Shown in pieces: positions 18,960-27,143 of a stretch of DNA of 64,000 nt. The translations under genes and the position numbers were made by a program. Origin of the DNA: Candidatus Didemnitutus sp. Lineage in GTDB: Bacteria; Verrucomicrobiota; Verrucomicrobiia; Opitutales; Opitutaceae. The notes below the pieces were generated by a model. The model ran no database searches. It was not told the origin of the DNA and worked only from the letters and a program-made list of their open reading frames with translations. The DNA lies in contig JAHCAY010000001.1 of NCBI GenBank assembly GCA_019634575.1, positions 1,798,001 to 1,862,000 of the forward strand, written 5' to 3'. Positions within the stretch are counted from its first letter, which is position 1, and each line of letters begins with the position of its first letter.

Positions 18960-19664
18960 ATGAAACTGCGCACCTCGTTACTCCTCCTCGCGACCGGCCT
19001 TTTGGGCTTGGTTGGCTCTGCTTCGGCTCAAATCCAGACTTTCGATACCCGTCCCTCCTATCAAGGCAGCGTGATTAATTTCAACGGTGGCACCTTTGGA
19101 GAAACTTTCACGGGCGTCTATTCAGTGCAGACGATGACATACAATTTCTTCGCTGGCGGCGGCACTCCTGGCGCCGTGAGCCTCGCCGCTACTTTCGGAC
19201 AATGGAACGGAAGCAACTTTGTTGGCGGCACGACTGTATCATTCGGCACGATTGTTATCCCCGCATCCAATGCTGGTGGTTGGTCGAACCTGCAAAACAA
19301 CACGAACGGTAGCTACACCAGCTACTCAGCGACATTCGACTTCACGACGATCGTCTCGCCCTTTGTGAGCGCAACCTATGGTTACATCACTAACCCGGCC
19401 AACACCTACGCGCTAATGCTGACCGATCAGACCGGTGGCACCAACCTCGGCCTTGGTTTCATCAACACCAATCCATTCGCCTATGGCGCCGCGGCTCCTT
19501 TCGGAATCAACGATTGGACGTTCTCGCAAGTGGTCGTTTCGACCTCCGCCATCCCGGAGGCCAGCACGGTCGCCTCGCTCGCCGCTCTGGTGCTCGTCGC
19601 CGGCCTCGTCGCCCTCCGCCTCCGCCAACGTCGCGCTCTCGCGCTCGCGCCGGTGGCCGCCTGA
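18960..19664 (+). CDS. PEP-CTERM sorting domain protein
   Basis: 234-residue exported protein. Signal peptide: MKLRTSLLLLATGLLGLVGSA, cleaved near ASAQ. The mature part is Gly/Ser/Thr/Asn-rich and beta-predicted. The C-terminus carries the tripartite sorting signal: IPEAST, a hydrophobic helix (VASLAALVLVAGLVAL) and the basic RLRQRR. The motif is PEAST rather than the common PEPST. The gene starts 64 bp after the exosortase gene, so it is probably that enzyme's dedicated substrate. Base composition is visibly less GC-rich than its neighbours, typical of these surface proteins. A terminator follows at 19688-19715. Confidence 0.92.
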   Translation: MKLRTSLLLLATGLLGLVGSASAQIQTFDTRPSYQGSVINFNGGTFGETFTGVYSVQTMTYNFFAGGGTPGAVSLAATFGQWNGSNFVGGTTVSFGTIVIPASNAGGWSNLQNNTNGSYTSYSATFDFTTIVSPFVSATYGYITNPANTYALMLTDQTGGTNLGLGFINTNPFAYGAAAPFGINDWTFSQVVVSTSAIPEASTVASLAALVLVAGLVALRLRQRRALALAPVAA

Positions 19665-19687
19665 GCTTCGCAAAAACCTTTCATGCT

Positions 19688-19715
19688 AAACCCGCACCTC
19701 GGTGCGGGTTTTTTT
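19688..19715 (+). terminator. Rho-independent terminator after PEP-CTERM gene
   Basis: A perfect 7-bp stem CCCGCAC/GTGCGGG with a CTCG tetraloop (19691-19708) is preceded by AAA and followed by seven T residues. It sits 24 bp after the stop of the PEP-CTERM gene and closes the exosortase locus. Confidence 0.92.
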
Positions 19716-19824
19716 GCGCCCGATAGCAGCGACGGCACGTCGCGCATCCCGACTCGGTGGTGGGCGTCGGCGTCCTCGACGACGCCTGTCGTCGCCGGGA
19801 CGGCGGCGACCACCTCCGCACCAC

Positions 19825-21516
19825 TCAGCGCGTCAGTCGGCGATACTTCACCCGGTGCGGCTGGTCGGCCTCCTTGCCCTTCCGGCGATGGTAATCCTCC
19901 ATGTAGCTGGAGTAATTGCCCGCGAACCAGTGCACGTAGCTGTCGCCCTCGAACGCCATGATGTGCGTCGCGATGCGGTCGAGAAACCAGCGGTCGTGCG
20001 AGATGATCACCGCGCAGCCGGCGAAGTTTTCGAGGCCTTCCTCGAGCGCGCGGATCGAGTTCACGTCGAGGTCGTTCGTCGGCTCGTCGAGCAGGATGAG
20101 GTTCGCGCCGCTCTTGAGCACGCGCGCGAGCAGCACGCGGTTGCGTTCGCCGCCGGAGAGCACGCCGACCTTTTTCTGCTGATCCGCGCCGGTGAAACCG
20201 AACTGCGCGCAATACGCGCGGCTGTTCACCGTGCGCGCGCCGAGCGGCATCATTTCCTGTCCGTCGCTGATGACCTCCCAAATCGTCTTCTCATTCTGGA
20301 GCGAGTCGCGCGACTGCTCGACGTAGGCCGTCTTCACCGTCTCGCCGACGCGGAACGCGCCCGCGTCGGGCTTCTCGAGCGCCGTCATCATCTTGAACAG
20401 CGTCGTCTTGCCCACGCCGTTCGGACCGATCACGCCAACGATGCCGCCGGGCGGCAGCGCGAAGGACAGGTTTTCGTAGAGCAACTTGTCGCCGTAGGCC
20501 TTCGTGATGCCCTGCGCCTCGACGACCAGCGTGCCGAGCCGCGGGCCGGGCGGGATGATGATTTCGAATTTCTTCTCCTGCTCCGCGACGTCCTGCTTGA
20601 GCATCGCCTCGTAGGCGTTGATGCGCGCCTGGCCTTTCGCCTGCCGCGCTTTCGCACCCGAGCGGATCCATTCGAGTTCGCGCGCCATCGCCTTCTGGCG
20701 GCGGTCTTCGGTGCGCTGTTCGATCGCGAGGCGCTTCTGCTTCTGCTCGAGCCAGCCGGAGTAATTGCCCTTCCACGGAATGCCGTGGCCGCGGTCGAGC
20801 TCGAGGATCCAGCCAGCGACGTTGTCCAAGAAATAGCGGTCGTGCGTCACGGCGATGACCGTGCCCTCGTAGCGCGCGAGGTGCTGCTCGAGCCAGCCCA
20901 CGCTCTCGGCGTCGAGATGGTTCGTCGGCTCGTCGAGGAGGAGGATCGAGGGCTTCTGCAACAACAGCCGCGCCAGCGCGACGCGGCGGCGTTCGCCACC
21001 CGAGAGCGTGTCCACCACTGCGTCCGGCGGCGGGCAACGCAGCGCGTCCATCGCCTGCTCGACCATCGGCACCGTGTCCCACGCGCCAAGCGCGTCGATC
21101 TGCTCCTGGAGCTTCGCTTGTTTCTCGGTGATGGCGTCGCGCGTCGCATCGTCTTCGGCGGCGGCGATCTCGTCCCACGACGCATCGTAGGCGGCGGTAA
21201 GATCGGTGAGGTGCTTCACGCCTTCCTCGACGCACGAGCGCACCGTGGCGCCCGGCGTGAGCTGCGGCTCCTGCGGCAGGAAGCCGACCGGGTAACCGGG
21301 CTCGAAGGCGACGTGGCCGTCGAACTCCTTGTCGAGGCCCGCGAGGATGCGCATGAGCGAGGACTTGCCGGAGCCGTTGAGGCCGAGCACGCCGATCTTC
21401 GCGCCGTAGAAGAACGACAGCGAGATGTCGCGGAGGATTTCCTTGCGTTCGATCTTCTTCGAGACGCCGAGCATCGAGAAGATGATCTTGGGGGCGGATT
21501 CGTCGGACTTGGCCAT
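19825..21516 (-). CDS. ettA: Energy-dependent translational throttle protein EttA (ABC-F)
   Basis: 563 residues, typical of EttA. This soluble ABC-F ATPase binds the ribosomal E site and gates entry into elongation according to the ATP/ADP ratio. Two ABC domains are visible. The first has Walker A GLNGSGKSSL and signature LSGGERRRVALARLL. The second has GPNGVGKTTL and LSGGERNRVLLARVL. Between them are the arm and the charged linker (EQKQKRLAIEQRTEDRRQK). The ATG at 21516 starts MAKSDESAPKIIF and is preferred; the longer frame runs into the 21544-21644 inverted repeat. Divergently oriented from the YciI gene. Confidence 0.95.
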   Translation of the reverse strand: MAKSDESAPKIIFSMLGVSKKIERKEILRDISLSFFYGAKIGVLGLNGSGKSSLMRILAGLDKEFDGHVAFEPGYPVGFLPQEPQLTPGATVRSCVEEGVKHLTDLTAAYDASWDEIAAAEDDATRDAITEKQAKLQEQIDALGAWDTVPMVEQAMDALRCPPPDAVVDTLSGGERRRVALARLLLQKPSILLLDEPTNHLDAESVGWLEQHLARYEGTVIAVTHDRYFLDNVAGWILELDRGHGIPWKGNYSGWLEQKQKRLAIEQRTEDRRQKAMARELEWIRSGAKARQAKGQARINAYEAMLKQDVAEQEKKFEIIIPPGPRLGTLVVEAQGITKAYGDKLLYENLSFALPPGGIVGVIGPNGVGKTTLFKMMTALEKPDAGAFRVGETVKTAYVEQSRDSLQNEKTIWEVISDGQEMMPLGARTVNSRAYCAQFGFTGADQQKKVGVLSGGERNRVLLARVLKSGANLILLDEPTNDLDVNSIRALEEGLENFAGCAVIISHDRWFLDRIATHIMAFEGDSYVHWFAGNYSSYMEDYHRRKGKEADQPHRVKYRRLTR

Positions 21517-21543
21517 GTCGGAAAGCGGAGCGATCAGAGGGGA

Positions 21544-21644
21544 ACCACTAATGGACACGAATCGACACAAATTTTGCCGAGCCCGGGTTCGCCGTCCGGA
21601 AACTATGACCGGACTATTCGTGTGCATTCGTGGCCATTCGTGGT
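21544..21644. repeat. Long imperfect inverted repeat (intergenic)
   Basis: Arms of 29 nt at 21544-21572 and 21616-21644 are reverse complements with 5 mismatches, spaced by 43 nt. Both contain ACCAC.AATGG and CACGAAT. The element fills the space between the divergent ettA and yciI-like genes. Sequences of this style (CATTCGTGG repeats) recur in intergenic regions of several bacterial groups; that recollection is general knowledge, not a search result. Confidence 0.75.
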
Positions 21645-21656
21645 TTTCTCCGCGCC

Positions 21657-21956
21657 ATGCTCCACTTCGTCGTCGAAATCACCTTCACCGTTGAACTCAG
21701 CCGCATCGAGCCGATCGTGCCCGAGCATCGCGCGTTTCTCCAAACCGGCTACGACCGCGGCTGGCTGCTCATGTCCGGCCCGAAGAATCCGCGCGATGGC
21801 GGCATGGTCGTCGCCCGCGCGCCGGGCCGGGCCGAGCTGGAGACGTTTTTCCGCGACGACCCCTATGCCAAAGCCGGCGTCGCCACGTATCGCTTCACGG
21901 AGTTCAACCCGGTGAAGCGCCAGCCCCTCCTCGAGAGCTGGGTCACGGGCGCCTGA
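21657..21956 (+). CDS. YciI family protein
   Basis: 99-residue single-domain YciI-like protein, a dimeric alpha-beta ferredoxin-like fold. Family features are visible: FVVEITFTVELSRIEPIVPE, HRAFLQTGYDRGWLLMSGP, and DPYAKAGVATYRFTEFNPVK. Some relatives have hydrolytic or dehalogenating activity, but most have no known substrate. The ATG at 21657 begins MLHFVVEI; the longer frame starts in the intergenic repeat. It stands alone, divergent from ettA and just ahead of the arsenic locus. Confidence 0.85.
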   Translation: MLHFVVEITFTVELSRIEPIVPEHRAFLQTGYDRGWLLMSGPKNPRDGGMVVARAPGRAELETFFRDDPYAKAGVATYRFTEFNPVKRQPLLESWVTGA

Positions 21957-22010
21957 GCGACGGCCGCATCGGCGCGTCACGCAAAAGTAACGTCGAGGTC
22001 CGCCCGCAGG

Positions 22011-22036
22011 TTCATATTTGCCTTGGCGAATATGAA
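22011..22036. promoter_or_regulatory. Putative ArsR operator (near-perfect dyad)
   Basis: A 26-nt dyad with 12-nt arms around a central TT, 11 of 12 positions complementary: left arm TTCATATTTGCC (22011-22022), right arm GGCGAATATGAA (22025-22036). It lies immediately upstream of the arsR1 start. ArsR/SmtB repressors bind AT-containing imperfect dyads of this kind, so autoregulation of arsR1-acr3-arsC is the likely function. Confidence 0.8.
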
Positions 22037-22045
22037 TTTCCGCCG

Positions 22046-22444
22046 TTGGCTGCGTCCGTGCATCTGCTCCGCATCTACGACTGCCTCTGCGACGCGACGC
22101 GACTGCGCCTGCTCAACCTCCTCGCGCAGCAGCCGCTCTGCGTCTGCCATCTCGAGGCGGCGCTGAAGCTCCCGCAGGCGCGCATCTCCCGCCACCTCGC
22201 CTACCTCCGCCGCAACGGCCTCGTTACCGTGTCCCAACAGGGACCATGGCGCGTCTACGCCCTCGCCACTCCCCCGCCCGCGGCGCTGGCGGCCAATCTC
22301 GCTTGCTTGCAAGACGCGCGGGCGACGGAGCCGCAGTTTGCCCAGGATCTCGAACGTCTCGCCCATCTCTCCACCAAGATCGAGTGCGGCTGCGCCACAC
22401 CCGACGTGCCGCGCCGCCGCATCCTCCGCCTCACCCGTCGCTGA
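22046..22444 (+). CDS. arsR: ArsR-family arsenic-responsive repressor
   Basis: 132-residue winged-helix repressor. The DNA-binding helices read LNLLAQQPLCVCHLEAALKL then PQARISRHLAYLRRNGLV. The CVCHLE motif corresponds to the ELCVCDL metal-site helix of ArsR, and an ECGC pair near the C-terminus (KIECGCATPDVP) may add thiol ligands for As(III). It should repress its own operon through the dyad at 22011-22036 and release it on arsenite binding. The start is TTG at 22046 or GTG at 22058; the sequence gives no decisive ribosome site. acr3 follows 18 bp after the stop. Confidence 0.9.
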   Translation: MAASVHLLRIYDCLCDATRLRLLNLLAQQPLCVCHLEAALKLPQARISRHLAYLRRNGLVTVSQQGPWRVYALATPPPAALAANLACLQDARATEPQFAQDLERLAHLSTKIECGCATPDVPRRRILRLTRR

Positions 22445-22462
22445 CCCTTCCGCCCCTTTTCC

Positions 22463-23518
22463 ATGAGCGATTCCGTTGCGCAAAAAATGTCCTTCCTCGA
22501 CCGCTACCTGACGGTCTGGATCTTCGCCGCCATGGCGGCCGGCGTGCTGCTGGGCAACTTCGTGATCTCCGACCCGGCCGCGTTCTTCGCGCCGATGACG
22601 ATCGGCACGACCAACCTGCCGATCGCGATCGGCCTCATCGTGATGATGTATCCGCCGCTCGCGAAGGTGAAATACGCGCAGCTGCCCAAGATCTTCGCCG
22701 ACGCCCGCGTCCTTTCCCTCTCCCTCGTGCAAAACTGGCTCGTCGGTCCCGTGCTGATGTTCCTACTCGCGGTGACGCTCCTGCGCGACCACCCGGACTA
22801 CATGGTCGGCCTCATCCTCGTGGGCATCGCGCGCTGCATCGCGATGGTGCTCGTCTGGAACGATCTCGCCAAAGGCAGCCCGGAATACGCCGCCGGCCTC
22901 GTGGCGCTGAACAGCATCGCGCAAATCGTGTTCTACAGCTTTTTCGCGTGGGTCTTCATCACCGTGCTGCCACCGTATTTCGGCCTCGCGGGCGCGGTCG
23001 TGCCGGTGCGCATGATCGACATTTTCTGGAGCGTGATGATCTACCTCGGCATCCCGTTCGCGGCCGGCGTGCTCAGCCGCGTGCTGCTCGTGCCGCTCAA
23101 GGGCGAGGAGTGGTATGAGCGGAAATTCATCCCGCGCATCTCGCCGCTCACGCTCGGCGCGCTGCTCTTCACGATCGTCGTCATGTTCACCTTCAAGGGC
23201 GGCGCGATCGTGAAACTCCCGCTCGACGTCCTCCGCATCGCGCTGCCGCTCGTGATCTATTTCGCGATCATGTTTCTCGTCAGCTTCGTCATGGCGAAGC
23301 GCCTCGGCGCCGACTACCCGCGCGCCACCACCCTCGCGTTCACGTCCGCCGGCAACAACTTCGAGCTCGCGATCGCCGTGGCCATCGCGGTCTTCGGCCT
23401 GAACTCCGGCGTCGCGTTCGCCGCCGTCGTCGGCCCGCTGATCGAAGTCCCCGCGCTCATCGGCCTCGTGCACGTCGCCTTCTGGCTCCGCCGGCGCTGG
23501 TTCGGCCAACCCGCTTGA
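22463..23518 (+). CDS. acr3: ACR3-family arsenite efflux permease
   Basis: 351-residue inner-membrane arsenite carrier of the ACR3 (BART) family with about ten membrane helices. The conserved motif [16 protein letters not shown], containing the essential Cys of ACR3, is intact. Another family block is YPPLAKVKY (residues ~63-71). It extrudes As(III), the product of the arsenate reductase encoded 60 bp downstream, using the proton-motive force. Length equals that of known ACR3 proteins. It belongs to the arsR-acr3-arsC operon controlled by the adjacent ArsR. Confidence 0.96.
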   Translation: MSDSVAQKMSFLDRYLTVWIFAAMAAGVLLGNFVISDPAAFFAPMTIGTTNLPIAIGLIVMMYPPLAKVKYAQLPKIFADARVLSLSLVQNWLVGPVLMFLLAVTLLRDHPDYMVGLILVGIARCIAMVLVWNDLAKGSPEYAAGLVALNSIAQIVFYSFFAWVFITVLPPYFGLAGAVVPVRMIDIFWSVMIYLGIPFAAGVLSRVLLVPLKGEEWYERKFIPRISPLTLGALLFTIVVMFTFKGGAIVKLPLDVLRIALPLVIYFAIMFLVSFVMAKRLGADYPRATTLAFTSAGNNFELAIAVAIAVFGLNSGVAFAAVVGPLIEVPALIGLVHVAFWLRRRWFGQPA

Positions 23519-23578
23519 ACGCGGCTCCGCTTTCTCCTCGCCCGATTCACCTTCCTCCACTCTCAACCGCCGCTTCCC

Positions 23579-24019
23579 ATGTCCAAACCGAACGTCCTCA
23601 TTCTCTGCACCGGCAACTCCTGCCGCAGCCACATGGCCGAAGGCATCCTGCGCGCCGTCGCCGGCGATGTCGTCACCGTCCACAGCGCCGGCTCGAAACC
23701 CGCCGGCTACGTGCACCCGAAAGCGATCCAGGTGCTCCGCGAGATCGGCATCGATATTTCAGCGCACACCTCGAAGCACATGAAGGAATTCATGACCACG
23801 CCGATCACCACCGTCATCACCGTGTGCGGCGTCGCCGACCAAGCGTGCCCGATTTTCCCCGGCCAGGTGAACCGCCACCACTGGCGCTTCGACGATCCCG
23901 CGCACGCCACCGGCACCGACGAGGAAGTGCTCGCGCAATTCCGCCGCGTGCGCGACGAGATCAGGAAGGTCTTCACCGCCTACGGCGCCGGCCTCCGCGA
24001 AGGCGCCGCGATCCGCTAA
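23579..24019 (+). CDS. arsC: Thioredoxin-coupled arsenate reductase ArsC
   Basis: 146-residue ArsC of the low-molecular-weight phosphatase class. The active-site loop CTGNSCRS places nucleophile Cys10 and Cys15. The redox pair Cys83 and Cys90 lies in [10 protein letters not shown], which is the arrangement of the Bacillus/Staphylococcus thioredoxin-dependent enzyme rather than the glutaredoxin-type E. coli ArsC. It reduces arsenate to arsenite for export by Acr3. The last gene of the plus-strand arsenic arm, it is convergent with ccdA. Confidence 0.96.
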   Translation: MSKPNVLILCTGNSCRSHMAEGILRAVAGDVVTVHSAGSKPAGYVHPKAIQVLREIGIDISAHTSKHMKEFMTTPITTVITVCGVADQACPIFPGQVNRHHWRFDDPAHATGTDEEVLAQFRRVRDEIRKVFTAYGAGLREGAAIR

Positions 24020-24070
24020 GGCGATCAGAAAGGAAGGCGCGCCGCACTCGCACGCTCCTCCCCCGCAGCC

Positions 24071-24085
24071 GCCGCGCTGCGCGGC
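24071..24085. terminator. Possible hairpin between convergent arsC and ccdA
   Basis: A perfect 6-bp stem GCCGCG/CGCGGC with a CTG loop lies in the 83-bp gap between the two convergent operons. There is no T-run on either side, so a terminator role is only a possibility in this GC-rich context. Confidence 0.3.
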
Positions 24086-24102
24086 TTCCGGCGGCGGCGA
24101 AC

Positions 24103-24801
24103 TCAGCGCGCGCTGACGACGAACCAGACGCCCGCCGCGAGCACGGCTACGCCGCATGCGCGCCGCAACCAACGCGCGCCGGACGTGCCGTCCTGCCACG
24201 CGAGCCAGCGCTGCACCCACGAACTCGACACGCCGGCCAGTCCGATCACGACGCAGTGCCCGAGCCCGAAGAGCACGAGCACGCCGTAAGCGAGCGCCGG
24301 CGCACTCGGCGCCATCGAGAACGTCACGCCCAGCACCGGCGCCATGAATCCGAAGGTGCACGGTCCCAGCGCCACGCCGAAGACCAGCCCGAACGCCAGC
24401 GCGCCCCATGGCCCGCGTCGCGGCTGGCCGGGTTGCGGCAGCCAGCCTTCCGGCAACGGCAGCCAATCCAACAAGTGCAGGCCGAACACGAGAAACACCG
24501 CCGCCACCGCGTAGTTTCCCCACGGTCCGAGGTCGCCCAGCATGCGGCCCGCCGCCGCCGTGATCCCACCGATCAGTGCGATCGAGCCGAGGATGCCGAG
24601 CGCGAACAGCGTCGAAAGCCCCGCCGCGCGGCGCGGTGCGACCGCGCCCCCGCCCTGGAGGAAACCCACGATGAGCGGGATGCTCGCGAGGTGGCAGGGG
24701 CTGAGCACGATGCTCAGCACACCCCAGGCGAACGCCGCCGCCAGCGCCACCGCCGGCGCGCCACTCATCGCATCGGTGAGCGAAACGAATAGCGTGTCCA
24801 C
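24103..24801 (-). CDS. ccdA: CcdA/DsbD-like membrane thiol-electron carrier
   Basis: 232 residues, six predicted membrane helices, of the CcdA family that moves reducing equivalents across the inner membrane. The two catalytic Cys lie in family motifs SPCHLASIPLIVGFL (helix 1) and GPCTFGFMAPVL (helix 4). It ends the minus-strand arsenic-linked operon; the secreted thioredoxin-like gene ends 2 bp from its start, so the two form an obvious donor/acceptor pair. Reducing power for periplasmic thiols or metalloid targets is inferred from context. The family is usually tied to cytochrome c maturation, which has no other gene here. Confidence 0.9.
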   Translation of the reverse strand: MDTLFVSLTDAMSGAPAVALAAAFAWGVLSIVLSPCHLASIPLIVGFLQGGGAVAPRRAAGLSTLFALGILGSIALIGGITAAAGRMLGDLGPWGNYAVAAVFLVFGLHLLDWLPLPEGWLPQPGQPRRGPWGALAFGLVFGVALGPCTFGFMAPVLGVTFSMAPSAPALAYGVLVLFGLGHCVVIGLAGVSSSWVQRWLAWQDGTSGARWLRRACGVAVLAAGVWFVVSAR

Positions 24802-24802
24802 G

Positions 24803-25204
24803 TCAGCGCGTCTCCGCCGGGGCCGCCGGCTCCTTCACCTCGACACCGAGTTCGCGCCACTTCGCGAGGATGTCCTTCTTCGCGATGAAACCCTCGTGAC
24901 GGTAGCGCTCCTTGCCCGTCGCGTCGTAGAAAATCTGCGTCGGGATGAGGCGGATACCGTAGCGCTTCCCCTCGTCGCGGTTTTCCCACACGTCGATGAA
25001 CACCGTCTCGAACTGGTCCGCGTAGTCGCGCTGCAGTTCCGCGAGGATCGGTTTCATCTGTTTGCACGGGATGCATTTTCCCGCGCCGAGATCGACGAGG
25101 CGCGGCAACGCCGGTTTCGCGGCGTCCGCGCGCGCCAACGCGACGAGCAGGCCGAGGCCCAGCATCAGCCAGAGACTCCAGCGGGGAAGGATCGTGTTTT
25201 TCAT
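24803..25204 (-). CDS. Exported thioredoxin-like protein
   Basis: 133 residues with an N-terminal signal or anchor (SLWLMLGLGLLVALARADA). The thioredoxin fold shows active site CIPC (DLGAGKCIPCKQMKPILAEL) and cis-Pro segment IRLIPTQIFYDATGKE. CIPC is unusual beside the classic CGPC and suggests a tuned redox potential. The gene adjoins ccdA with a 1-bp gap, implying CcdA reduces it. It likely acts in the periplasm within the arsenic-linked operon. Family assignment is certain; the physiological partner is not. Confidence 0.9.
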   Translation of the reverse strand: MKNTILPRWSLWLMLGLGLLVALARADAAKPALPRLVDLGAGKCIPCKQMKPILAELQRDYADQFETVFIDVWENRDEGKRYGIRLIPTQIFYDATGKERYRHEGFIAKKDILAKWRELGVEVKEPAAPAETR

Positions 25205-25214
25205 GGGAGAAATT

Positions 25215-25448
25215 TCAGCCGAGCAGTTTCTTGGTTTCGTCCACCGACGGCACCTTGCCGGACACCTTCACCACGCCGTCCACGACGAGCGCCGGCGTGA
25301 ACATCACGCCGAACGCGGCGATCCGTTGCAGATCGGTAACCTTTTCCAACGTGTATTCGAGGCCGAGCGCCGTCGCAGCGTTGACTGTGGTTTCGGCGAG
25401 GAGGTTGCACTTCTTGCAGCCGGTTCCGAGGACTTGGAGTTTTTTCAT
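25215..25448 (-). CDS. Small cytosolic thioredoxin (redox-active disulfide protein 2 type)
   Basis: 77 residues, typical of the small thioredoxin-like proteins related to the archaeal mini-thioredoxins. The active site is CKKC (GTGCKKCNLLAETTVNAATAL) and the cis-Pro region is GVMFTPALVVDG. Such proteins are frequent next to ArsP/permease genes. The ATG at 25448 is preferred because the domain begins MKKLQVLGTGC; the upstream ATG would add seven hydrophobic residues. It sits between the permease and the exported thioredoxin in the same operon. Confidence 0.9.
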   Translation of the reverse strand: MKKLQVLGTGCKKCNLLAETTVNAATALGLEYTLEKVTDLQRIAAFGVMFTPALVVDGVVKVSGKVPSVDETKKLLG

Positions 25449-25465
25449 GAGAGGAAAAATCAGGC

Positions 25466-26551
25466 TCACAGCACGGCGTTAAACAGGAAGCCCACGAGCA
25501 CGATGCCTGCCGCCACCACGCCGAAGAAGACGACGAGCAACGGCAGCTTGAGGACCTTGCGCAGGATGACGGCCTCGGGGAACGACAGCCCGATCACCGC
25601 CATCATGAATGCCAGCACCGTGCCGAGCGCCGCGCCTTTGCCGAGCAGCGCCTGCACGACGGGGATGATGCCCGCCGCGTTCGCATACATCGGCACGCCG
25701 AGCAACACCGCCAGCGGCACTGACCACCACGCGCCCTTGCCCATGATCGCCGCCATCGCGTTGGTCGGCACATAGCCGTGGATCGCCGCACCGACCGCGA
25801 TGCCCAGCACCACATAGCCCCAGACGCGCCCGACAATGTCGCGCACCGCCTCGCGTCCCGCCGCCACCCGCTCCGCGAATCCAACCGCTTCACCGCCACC
25901 CGCGCTCGCACCCTGCGGCACCGCCCGCACCCAGTCCTCCACCCAACGCTCCAGCTTCAGCCGCCCGATGATCCAGCCGGCGACCATCGCGAGCGCAAGC
26001 CCCGTGCCCAGATAGAGCGCGGCGACCTTCCAGCCGAACAACCCGAAGAGCAGCACCAGCGCGATCTCGTTCACCATCGGCGCCGCGATCAGGAACGAAA
26101 ACGTCACGCCCAGCGGCACGCCCGCCGTCACGAACCCGATGAACAACGGCACCGCCGAGCACGAGCAAAACGGCGTCACGACCCCGAGCAGCGCTGCCAG
26201 CAGATTTCCCACCGACTCACGCTGGCCCGCCAATATCGCCCGCGTCCGCTCCGGCGTGAAATACGTCCGCACCACGCCGACGCCGAAGACCACCAGCACG
26301 AGCAGCAGCAGCACCTTCGGCACCTCGAACGCGAAAAATTCCACCGCGCCCGCCAGCGGCGCGCCCTCCGGCAGACGGAGCACATCGCACGTCAGCCAAT
26401 GCGCCCCGCTCGCGAGCCGGCCGTAGACGAACCACCACCCCGCGCCGAGCGCGAGCGCGGCCAGCGGATACTTGATGCGTGCCACGAGACTCGCCCGCCC
26501 ACTCGGCGTGGCGCACGCAGTCGAAGCGGCAGAAGTCACGGGATCGCTCAT
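25466..26551 (-). CDS. ArsP-like permease (DUF318 family)
   Basis: 361-residue, ~8-helix permease. The family hallmark TPFCSCSAVPLFIGF is intact, with the CSCS thiols conserved in ArsP, an exporter of trivalent organoarsenicals. Other permeases of this family are uncharacterised, so ArsP is likely but unproven. A second conserved stretch is FLIAAPMVNEIALVLLFGLFG. The ATG at 26551 lies 10 bp after the arsR2 stop. The partners (two thioredoxins and CcdA) match the gene set often seen with this permease. Confidence 0.85.
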   Translation of the reverse strand: MSDPVTSAASTACATPSGRASLVARIKYPLAALALGAGWWFVYGRLASGAHWLTCDVLRLPEGAPLAGAVEFFAFEVPKVLLLLVLVVFGVGVVRTYFTPERTRAILAGQRESVGNLLAALLGVVTPFCSCSAVPLFIGFVTAGVPLGVTFSFLIAAPMVNEIALVLLFGLFGWKVAALYLGTGLALAMVAGWIIGRLKLERWVEDWVRAVPQGASAGGGEAVGFAERVAAGREAVRDIVGRVWGYVVLGIAVGAAIHGYVPTNAMAAIMGKGAWWSVPLAVLLGVPMYANAAGIIPVVQALLGKGAALGTVLAFMMAVIGLSFPEAVILRKVLKLPLLVVFFGVVAAGIVLVGFLFNAVL

Positions 26552-26561
26552 CGCCGCACGC

Positions 26562-26894
26562 TCAGCTGCCGCAACCGCAACTCGGCCGCACTTCCACCGC
26601 CTCGCCGCGGTTCGCCGCATCGAGGCACAGCCGCAGGCTCGCCACGCACGGCAGCGCGATCCGGTAAAACACCTGCAGCCCGCGCTTCTCGTCCGCCACC
26701 ACGCCCGCCTCCCTCAACACCGAGAGATGCCGCGACACCGTGGACCAGCTCGAGCCCACCGTGTCCACCAGGTCGCACACGCAGCGCTCGCCGTCCTCGA
26801 GCTCATCCACGATCCGCAGCCGGTCGGGGTGGCCGAGCGCCTTGAATACTTCCGCCCGACGGGCGAGCGCGCGAGCGCTGGAGCGAGATTTCAT
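26562..26894 (-). CDS. Second ArsR-family repressor
   Basis: 110-residue winged-helix regulator: FKALGHPDRLRIVDELEDGE, then RCVCDLVDTVGSSWSTVSRH. The motif CVCDLV gives the thiol metal site of ArsR, and a CGCGS tail adds more Cys. It heads the operon arsR2-permease-trx-trx-ccdA. The ATG at 26894 (MKSRSSARALA) is chosen; another ATG at 26906 is possible, which would overlap the dyad at 26905-26924. It is not closely similar to the first ArsR, so the two arms are probably separately controlled. Confidence 0.9.
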   Translation of the reverse strand: MKSRSSARALARRAEVFKALGHPDRLRIVDELEDGERCVCDLVDTVGSSWSTVSRHLSVLREAGVVADEKRGLQVFYRIALPCVASLRLCLDAANRGEAVEVRPSCGCGS

Positions 26895-26904
26895 GCCCGC
26901 CACC

Positions 26905-26924
26905 ATTTCGCCTTTTCGCGAAAT
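26905..26924. promoter_or_regulatory. Putative operator of second arsR
   Basis: Inverted repeat ATTTCGC-N6-GCGAAAT (26905-26924), with an internal perfect palindrome TTTCGCGAAA at 26914-26923. It lies 11-30 nt upstream of arsR2 and is the only AT-containing dyad in a GC-rich upstream region, so autoregulation is plausible. Confidence 0.5.
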
Positions 26925-27143
26925 AGCTAGCCGCCAGACTGCGGCCACGCGGACTAGCAGCGGCGCGACTGACCGCGCCAAGTTTACCTGTTGAAGCCCG
27001 TCCCGGCGCGATCCCACGCTCCCGTCCGACGACGCTCATCGTTCCAGAGCAAGAGGCGCGTCCCACGGGCACCGGCGGAGTCGACATCAGCCCCCGCCGC
27101 AGTCATCGCGGCGCCGCGCGCGGCAAATCGCGTTTGCGCCGAC

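Noticed and set aside
19712..19824. Possible small gene between the PEP-CTERM terminator and ettA
   Set aside because: No start with coding character; GC-rich spacer with only short frames.
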